Of a DNA stretch of 64,000 nt, positions 57,345-64,000 are shown piece after piece. Numbering within the stretch: the stretch's first letter is position 1; every line of letters begins with the position of its first letter. Origin of the DNA: Taenia hydatigena (taxonomy: Eukaryota; Platyhelminthes; Cestoda; Cyclophyllidea; Taeniidae); the NCBI GenBank assembly GCA_036345935.2, contig JADWOT020000010.1, positions 10,383,412 to 10,447,411 of the forward strand. The letters are read 5' to 3'. The notes beneath the pieces are model-generated. The model was not told the DNA's origin. It searched no databases and saw only the letters and a program-made list of their open reading frames with translations. A program made the translations under genes and the position numbers.

Positions 57345-57835
57345 ACCCAGCATTACTGAGAGAACAAGTAATTATCTAAGATGTGGCATATACTACTGAT
57401 AAGTGGGCTCCGTAGTAGTAAGTAGTGGGTGCATATCATGGAGCATTTTCAGTCTCTCACTTCTAACTCCAAGGTTGGAGACCACAACGCCTTACGGCTG
57501 GAAGACAACGAAAGGCGGCCTGATGGAATGAGTAAAAAGTGGGAATAAGGACTGAATGTCTCATGTCAATGAATCATTTATTCCACGCTACACTTTGTAT
57601 GGTAAATTAGAGAGTGTGCAGAAAACGGCACCAAAAAAGCAGCAGCTATTGCCCTCATTAGGTGGCATTCACCTTGTGACGCAAAAGCTGACAGCGTCAA
57701 GCACCTCTTTGGGGTTGGCTCGTCACAGTTGAGGGAACCGAGTGACCACGTGCAGTGTGGGGGCTGGCAACGTTCGGTGGGGGCGGGGCGAGGCTCTTCA
57801 TCTGCTTGCATGCATGAATGCGTCGGGTTCCGTCA
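57345..57835 (+). repeat. 0.5 kb direct repeat, copy 1 (pair with 61250-61755)
   Basis: This is collinear with 61250-61755 at about 85-90% identity by eye. Anchors include 'ctagt.c.cagcattactgagagaac', 'actccaaggttggagaccacaacgc' and 'aagctgacagcgtcaagcac'. On the - strand both copies keep an open frame starting MQADEEP, with LSAFASQGECHLMRAIAAAF in this copy and one substitution in the other. The - frame is short (77 and 63 codons), has an insertion near its start in copy 2 and has no known domain. Whether it is translated is unknown. Confidence 0.65.
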
Positions 57836-59556
57836 GATCCTACGAAATGAACGGAAGAGAAGGCTTACAGTCGCCTGTATTGTATTTACAAAAACCGCTC
57901 CTCCACTTTGGTGTGGAGGTAGTGTTTAGCAAAGTCTTTTCAACTTAGCATCGAAAACCTGCACATTCAATTTTATTAATGATTTGTAGACATCTCCTTT
58001 TATTCCTTTTCGCCCAAAATCATCTAAACTAAGCGAATGCTAGTCTCAAAGCATTTTAAAACCTATTAAAGTTGTAAGAAGAGCAAGACAGAGAACGCAA
58101 GCCAGGCGGAGAGCTAAAAACAAGGTCTCAAATGAATTTGTTCTATTTTTTTAAAAAAGAAGGAGGCAAATCTTTTTTCCAGCTCTGTCTCAACCTATGC
58201 TAAAAATAAGTTTTTAAAGCATGTAAGCATGTTAAAAGGGATTTGCTTTTACCATTCACTTTGCCTCCAGGGGCGGCTACGCCTCAAATCTTGTCCATAA
58301 AATTCCCTAATTTTAGCACAAAACACTCCAAGTCTGCGCTTGACCTGCATCAAACATTCCCTTTTTTGTTTCTGACCAATAAATTTTTATTTGTTGCAGG
58401 GAAAGTTATTTTGGGACTGTTTTTATTTAATTTGGTTTATGCATGAAGAAGTGGTTTGGCAGCTGGTCTGGCACTGAATTTGGCATGTCATTTTGGGCTA
58501 AGACGATAGCCTCAGCTCTTCTGTACTGCATTTGCTCTTCGGGTTGGCTCTCGGAGTCGGTTAAGAGCCACTTGCTAGACCATTACAACTTGGCGCGCCA
58601 GTAGCCCAATCCTTTCTGGGTATTACATCTTCTTTCGTATTCGGAGGAGTCTCGGAGTGCTACACTGCTACTGCAGCGTCTCAAGACTTCCTTGAAGGCG
58701 AAAGAAGGCATAAAAATAGGGCAGGATGTTTGTATTTAACAAGCGGAGAGAGAGGGCTCCTAACATGGCCCAGAGGTCAGCCACCTAAATGGAGCAATAT
58801 GGCCACCCAAGTGTTCGAAACCGAAACTGATAGTCAGAAAAAATAAAGTATTACTGGAACACTTATGTTCTTTAAATGTGCTCTGTAGGCCAGAGGCGGG
58901 AGAACAGTTTGAGCCTGGATGCAGAGCGGCGTGATGACTCCCAGCAGCGCGACACATCTCTGTGTTGAACTCTCCTACAAGGATACGTTGTATCCTCCCT
59001 CTTGCCCATAATAAAGATGCCAAAGCGTGTTCAGACTTCTAATAACAAGGACGGTAGGAAGGAAGAGGAAACACCCTCCACACTGGTGGCAGCGGAAATC
59101 GGACCCGACTCTAAAGGGTTTCTATCCCGGTCTCTACCGCCTGTGAAATGTTGCAGCGGTGCGAAAGAAGTGCATACGCTACGGATGGGCCAAGAACGAC
59201 GTCCACCTCCTGAAGCGGCATTAGCCATGGACCACCTGGAAAGTTCCATTCCAAAGATTACCCCTAATATACTTGCTTAAGGAGATCGGTGTGCTGACGC
59301 CTCCCTACGGACATACTGATGATCAGCAGAACCGCTTATTTTGAACTTTGTTCCCAAGCCAAACGAAGCTTCAAATCTAATGCGCTGCCAAGAGGAATCA
59401 TTGACGTCGATGTCACGCATCGCCTCAATCGCGTCGAATGTCGACGACTGACACGGTTAGCTCGTGGATGCTTCTTGCAGCACTGAATACGTTGTGATAG
59501 ATGACGCAGGAGGTGTGCCAAGGGGCTTGTCGGGGACGACACTCAAAAGAGGAGAA
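57836..59556. other. No supported gene; possible retroelement internal remnant
   Basis: A 92-codon frame at 59002-59280 (+) is rich in charged residues and has no assigned domain. The sequence immediately before the LTR-like repeat ends with a purine run (caaaagaggagaa, about 59544-59556), which could be a polypurine tract. Part of 58250-58330 resembles 62310-62370 weakly, so a tandem duplication may reach beyond the 0.5 kb repeat. Confidence 0.35.
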
Positions 59557-59682
59557 TGACAATATAGTACTCTGTTTGTTTGAACTACCAATTTCGGTCA
59601 GGGTCACAGAGGCGGCCGTATTGCCCTAACTGCGCAGGCTAGCCTCCGGGCCATGCCCGCGGCTTATTTCTCTCTGTTCGTT

Positions 59683-59726
<44 letters not shown>

Positions 59727-59791
59727 TATATATATATTCTACCCTGGTATTCTGTCTTCTTTTGCCTCCGAGGGAGCCTCGGGACGCTACA
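59557..59791 (+). repeat. LTR-like dispersed repeat, copy 2, with internal AT tract
   Basis: This 235 bp element runs TG...CA, preceded by a purine run and ending GGGAGCCTCGGGACGCTACA, identical to the end of copy 1 at 7796-7980. It contains an alternating AT tract at about 59685-59738. The placement fits a 3' or solo LTR in + orientation. No reverse transcriptase or integrase sequence was seen in the window. Confidence 0.5.
59685..59738 (+). repeat. (AT)n microsatellite
   Basis: This is an alternating AT stretch of roughly 50 bases, interrupted once or twice, inside the LTR-like repeat. The equivalent position in the other copy has only 'aatatatgtattc', so the tract expanded in this copy. 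Confidence 0.85.
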
Positions 59792-60689
59792 ATTACAGCT
59801 ACAACAATGCTATGGATTCTCACGAATATAGGGGATAGTCAGAAAGCTCAGCATATACTGAAACCATTTTAAAAAATTTGAAGAACATTTCACGACACAC
59901 AATATTTATAAACTGAAAAACTGTGGCATATAACAACAAAACACTATTCCAATTGATGACTTCCAACGCATTTTAGGGCATCTCCAAGTATTGCGCAACC
60001 GCATCTATATTTGAAATTATTCCCATATAATTTCCCATCAAAGGAAGATAAAAGTGTTAAAATAATGTGGGGCAGCTTAATAAGAAATTAGTGAATGTAA
60101 GTTAATGATAATGCGCCAAATGTTAATACTTAATATGCAAATGCTTTGACATATACAAGGCAAACAAATCCATTAAAATCTTTTCCCTGGTTCGATTTAA
60201 TGATACAAGGACTTTTGTGCCGCATATATAAACCAAATTTTGTTTAATTCAGTTCCCAAACATGCAACTTTATGATTGAGCAGCAGAACGGTCTTCTAGC
60301 AGTATTTTAATTCTGAGTCGTGTAGTTACCTGCTAAAATTAGATGGAAAGTGAAAAAACACTATCAGTGTCAAAATTTATTTACGGGAAATTTTGCCAAT
60401 GCACTGGTCCCATGTGAAGCTTCAAATAAACGCTCTACTATAAGTTAAAATACATATATAATTGGCTTTTAAAGGCTAGCATATATTTCCTATGCACATG
60501 CATCAAATGTCAAGGAGCTAATGCGTTCCGTCAATTGCGGCGCAAAGTCAACAAGCCTGCCTCTTGTTCTTCGATGGCATGATCTTTGTTACAGTAAATA
60601 GTTATGGTACCTTTGTCTCAACAAAGTGCTTAAGTCTTCTTAATGCCACTTAACCATTGAACTCAAGCAAAGGAGGCTGGATTTGACAG
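59792..60689. other. Upstream region of the secreted-protein gene, duplicated at 63250-63820
   Basis: Several segments match the region before the second secreted gene: 60180-60330 with 63265-63390 ('ttttgtttaattca.tt'), 60355-60480 with 63510-63620, and the last 35 bases with 63801-63835. This shows a tandem duplication of gene plus upstream region. No other gene is seen. Confidence 0.5.
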
Positions 60690-60698
60690 TATAAAAAG
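60690..60698 (+). promoter_or_regulatory. TATA box with conserved upstream element, secreted-protein gene 1
   Basis: TATAAAAAG lies 54 bases before the ATG. It is preceded by 'aaaggaggctggatttgac', which is repeated exactly before the TATA box of the second gene copy. Confidence 0.7.
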
Positions 60699-60743
60699 GC
60701 GGATAGGTGTCCAGAGAGGCGTGCTAACTACCCAACATTAGAA

Positions 60744-61118
60744 ATGAGAGCTTCAGCCACTTTGGCTATTTTGTTGGTCTGTGCCATCGCCCAGTCACAG
60801 GCGTTCTACTCGCTTCTCGACAATCAACTTCTCGCCGAGCTGGAACGTCGTCCTGGCAGTGCGACGGGGAGAGAGGCCGGAGAACCGGTGGATGCGGAGG
60901 CTGCAGCGGAGCAGCAGGAGGGTGAAGTGACGGAGCCTGTCGGGGTTACCCAGCGTGACATTACCCTGCTGAGACGCGACATTCTTATCTCACTTGAACG
61001 TCTCCGTCGTACCCTCGAACGTATGTTTAGCATGATGCCTCCTCAGCACCTCAACTTGCGTCACCCAGACGAATTTAGTGCGCGCCATCACTCGTACCAC
61101 CCAAGTGGAGAACATTAG
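60744..61118 (+). CDS. Small secreted protein of unknown function, 124 residues, tandem copy 1
   Basis: The signal peptide is clear (MRASATLAILLVCAIAQSQA, cleavage expected after residue 20). The mature part starts FYSLLDNQLLAELERR. An acidic, Glu/Ala-rich stretch (about 40-65) follows, then a helix-prone basic segment (ITLLRRDILISLERLRRTLE, about 73-92) and a His-rich tail. There are no cysteines after the signal peptide. It has a single exon. The start is set by the signal peptide and by the second copy at 63875, whose first 42 residues are clearly related. Unlike the two RING genes it has its own TATA promoter, typical of strongly or tissue-specifically expressed genes. I do not recognise the family. 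Confidence 0.75.
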   Translation: MRASATLAILLVCAIAQSQAFYSLLDNQLLAELERRPGSATGREAGEPVDAEAAAEQQEGEVTEPVGVTQRDITLLRRDILISLERLRRTLERMFSMMPPQHLNLRHPDEFSARHHSYHPSGEH

Positions 61119-61249
61119 ATGAAGACTTTTCGTACCACGTGTTAATGTGTGTGTGCGTATGGGGGTGTATTTCTGTCTTTTTCAGTAATAATCACGTCTC
61201 TGTTAGTCTAATTTTACCCAACTTTTTTTGATGGGGACAATGGGTGGAA
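61119..61249 (+). other. 3' flank of secreted-protein gene 1
   Basis: There is no canonical AATAAA; 'agtaataatc' near 61184 may serve as a variant poly(A) signal. A short GT-rich stretch is at 61146-61157. Confidence 0.35.
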
Positions 61250-61755
61250 AAAACTTCTAGTGCTCAGCATTACTGAGAGAACAATTATCGAAGGCGCGGC
61301 ATATACTACTTATAAGTGGACTCCGTAGTAGTAAGTAGCGGGTGCACGTCATGGCGCATTTTCAGTGTCTCTCACTTCTAACTCCAAGGTTGGAGACCAC
61401 AACGCCTTACGGCTGGAAGACAACGAAAAACAGCCTGATGGGATGAGTAAAAAATGGGAGTAAAGACTGAATTTTTCAGGTCAATGAACCATTAATTCCA
61501 CGCTACACTTTGTTGGGTAAATTACAGGGTGTGCAGAAAACGGCACCTAAAAAGCAGCAGCTATTGCTCTCATTAGGTGGCATTCACCTTTTGACGCAAA
61601 AGCTGACAGCGTCAAGCACCTCTTTGGGGTTGGCTTGTCACAGTTGAGGAAACCGAGTGACCACGTGTAGTGTGGGAGGCGGCGTTTGGTGGGGGCTGGG
61701 CGAGGCTCGGTCACGTCAGGCTCTTCATCTGCTTGCATGCATGAATGCGGCAGGT
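61250..61755 (+). repeat. 0.5 kb direct repeat, copy 2
   Basis: This is collinear with 57345-57835. It carries a short insertion encoding an extra DVTEP in the - strand frame and ends at 'ggttccgtca', after which the two copies diverge. It lies 130 bp after the stop codon of secreted-protein gene 1. No secreted-protein gene precedes copy 1, so the two duplications are not one simple event. Confidence 0.65.
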
Positions 61756-63821
61756 TCCGTCAATTATTGTGGTATCCACTGCCAACTTTATGCTTAAATG
61801 GAAAGCTACGGTTACCGCCTCTTAATTTTTTCTAAGGAACCATTCCTTTTGACCTTTTACGCCTCTAGAGTGGGCTTAGAGCTTCTTAAATGGACTTTTC
61901 AGCTGCTCTAAATAGCAACAGTTACTGGTATGTCAATTGTTATTTTTGCTTTGCAGTTTACGATTCCTTCGTGCATCCAACGCTAGGTTTAGCACTTTAA
62001 ATCTACTCTTTCCATTTCAGATTCCATTTGAGCTGTTAAATAGCTAAACTTATTAGCACTTTACACATTCTGGCTTTCAAATCCACTTCAAAATCGTCAA
62101 TTTAAAGTTTGTTAAATTTACCGGAAAAGTCGGAGAATGTGAGTCAAATGGAAAGGGAATAAAAGAGACTGGATTAAATTCCATTAGATTTTTCTGGAAA
62201 AAAATAAAAGTAAGTCCATTACAATTTGTACGTAAGACCCTTGGGAAACACTGTTTTAAAACATAAAATATTTTAAAATGAATTAGCTTTGACTATTTAT
62301 GTAACCCGCCTAAAAAGGTTACGCCTCGATTTCTGCCCATAAAATCTCCCCACTTTGACGTGAACACCAAAGGTAAGCAATTGGCTTGCGTAAGTATTCG
62401 TCTAACAAATTGCTTATGGGATATGTATCTTTATTTTTTAGCTTCAACCATGCAATGCTTTGGAATTTGCTCCACCCTCCGCTTTATTACGCGAGTACCT
62501 GAACCGCCGCAGATTGTACTTCCACTCGACGGCATGGTTCCCAGACCGGGACTATGGACGCATATCTTCTGTGCTTGGCTAACACTGTAATATGTTGGTT
62601 GTTTGCTTAACCACTTCACTACTTAGCCTTTGTACTCCAACAGAGCAGGTTAGTCTCTTGGTTATGCCCGTAGGTCCTACACATTTTGCATGCTTAATGG
62701 CTCTAATCTGTCTTCTTTCGTACACAGAGAAGTTTCGGTTTGCTACAACTGCCACTTCGCTATAAAATTAGAAGGGCTTAAAGGAAGGCGAAGAAGCCAT
62801 TCAAAAATTTTAAAATTCGCGTTTAGGTCCATGATGTATAAACAGTTTTGTAGTACTTGTACCGTTTTAAATGTAGCTTTTAAAAAAGAGGCAAGCGAGC
62901 AACTTGACGAGAACACGGAACTTCCTCTGAAGCAGGCAGGGTCTTAGACTCCCCCTTCCTTTAAATGCAAATTGTTTTCATTAATTCAAAGTAATAGGGG
63001 CACAACAGCCTAATTAGCCTGTTTGGCCCTAAGGGAGACACATTAAAGTGGTGGTGGACGAGGAAAGGTTTACAATATAGTGAATGCAAAATAAGAGAGA
63101 TTTCGCTGAGTAACAAAAGACCTCAACAAATTTCGAAAAAGTCCCAATAAATGCATTACAACTTATGGAATGAATTAGGATAATTTAAACGAAGTTGGTG
63201 GCAGCGCATCATAGCTGGAGTTGCGATCAACAAATTATCAGGATGATAAACCGCTAATAAATCCTTTTCGATTAGGCCTTAATTTAAAGGCTTGGGAATT
63301 GCAATTACATTCTTCTTTTCCTGGATTTTGTTTAATTCATTTCACAAGCGTGCGACATTACGATTGGGAATCAGATTGGTTATCTGATAGCTAAAGTGTA
63401 TTTCTTGAATTTTCTGGTAAATCACGGATTTGCATGCAGTCGAGATCTGCGATTTGCTTTGTACTACGTGATCAATTGTTTAAGACTAAAAAGTCACAAA
63501 GCACCACTGGCGGTGAAGCCAATTTTTAGAGAAGTTGGCAAGTGTTCTTACCCATTGTGAAGTTCTCAGCAAACGTTCTATTGCAAGTTAAAGCACGTGC
63601 TTGTCTGGATTTTAAGGACCATCACCCTTTTTGCTGTGCATACACGAGATGACGTTATTTGGTCTGTTATTTTTGGTGTAATTTCAATGCGCCTGCCTGA
63701 AGTTCTTTATTGACATTACCTCCGTTTCAGTAAACTGTTCTACTGGTTTTTAATCGAGTACTTTGGTCTGCCTAACACTACTTAATCTTTGAACTTATTT
63801 AAAGGAGGCTGGATTTGACGA
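61756..63821. other. No supported gene; upstream region of secreted-protein gene 2
   Basis: Short frames (62360-62590, 62690-62947) lack domains. From about 63250 on, the sequence is the duplicated upstream region of the secreted-protein genes. Confidence 0.4.
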
Positions 63822-63830
63822 TATAAAAGG
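63822..63830 (+). promoter_or_regulatory. TATA box with conserved upstream element, secreted-protein gene 2
   Basis: TATAAAAGG lies 53 bases before the ATG. The element 'aaaggaggctggatttgac' directly upstream is identical to that of gene 1. Confidence 0.7.
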
Positions 63831-63874
63831 CGAATTGGCACATGTAGTGGAGTAGTAGCTACCTAGCGTCAAAA

Positions 63875-64000
63875 ATGAGGACTTCAGCTATTCTGACTAT
63901 TTTGTTGGTCTCTGCCATTGCCCAGTCGCAGGCGTTCTACACCCTTCTCGATAGCGAACTCATTCCTGATCGAGAGCGCCATTCTGCCACTCTGACAGAA
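63875..64000 (+). CDS. Small secreted protein, tandem copy 2, cut by the window end
   Basis: Only the first 42 codons are present. The signal peptide MRTSAILTILLVSAIAQSQA and the mature start FYTLLDSEL match copy 1 (FYSLLDNQL), after which the two diverge quickly (IPDRERHSATLTE here). The conserved signal peptide with a changed mature region suggests fast divergence after duplication. The rest of the gene lies outside the window. Confidence 0.75.
   Translation, partial: MRTSAILTILLVSAIAQSQAFYTLLDSELIPDRERHSATLTE

Noticed and set aside
1..64000. CRISPR arrays, prokaryotic operons, phage or integron features
   Set aside because: No regularly spaced short repeats, no ribosome-binding-site-led gene strings, and all supported genes are eukaryotic.

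Overview
The window is eukaryotic nuclear DNA, most likely from a flatworm and probably a tapeworm. It carries spliced genes with GT-AG introns (one only 35 nt), AATAAA poly(A) signals, TATA promoters and animal-type proteins: a PC2-class proprotein convertase, a SNAP-25-type SNARE, golgin-84 and a GT14 glycosyltransferase. There is no bacterial operon architecture, CRISPR array, rRNA or recognisable tRNA. The tapeworm assignment is an inference from gene structure, the SNAP-25/golgin-84 arrangement and the small secreted proteins. It was not tested by database search.

Region 1 (about 1-29 kb) is a mosaic of degenerate, interspersed repeats in both orientations. Its core is a unit encoding an F-box-like protein. 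One copy is open (26485-27456, +). Six others are broken or partial (about 1540-1960 +, 4990-6480 -, 8170-9370 +, 17590-18068 -, 19880-20990 +, 21085-21530 -). Other repeat families are interleaved with it, including a near-identical inverted repeat (17590-18068 against 20509-20990) and a large foldback structure (about 22.3-25.96 kb). Apart from the one F-box gene I see no convincing coding region here.

Region 2 (about 31-49 kb) is a single-copy housekeeping and neurosecretory block, all on the + strand. It holds a GT14 core-2/I-branching-like glycosyltransferase (31074-33670, two exons), a PC2-like prohormone convertase (35093-37694, three exons), a SNAP-25-like t-SNARE (38642-42473, eight exons) and golgin-84 (42686-48925, eight exons). 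SNAP-25 and golgin-84 lie only 212 bp apart, and the golgin-84 ATG sits just behind a splice acceptor, so the pair may be a trans-spliced operon. Together these genes act in Golgi glycosylation, Golgi tethering, prohormone processing and regulated exocytosis. That link is functional inference only.

Region 3 (about 51-64 kb) has two small RING-type genes on the - strand (51520-52011; 52564-53298 with a probable GC-AG intron) and a small secreted-protein gene on the - strand (55454-55726). It also has a tandem pair of related secreted-protein genes on the + strand (60744-61118; 63875-end, truncated by the window) with near-identical core promoters. Around these lie a 0.5 kb direct repeat (57345-57835 and 61250-61755) and an LTR-like repeat with an internal AT tract (59557-59791) that has a relative at 7796-7980.
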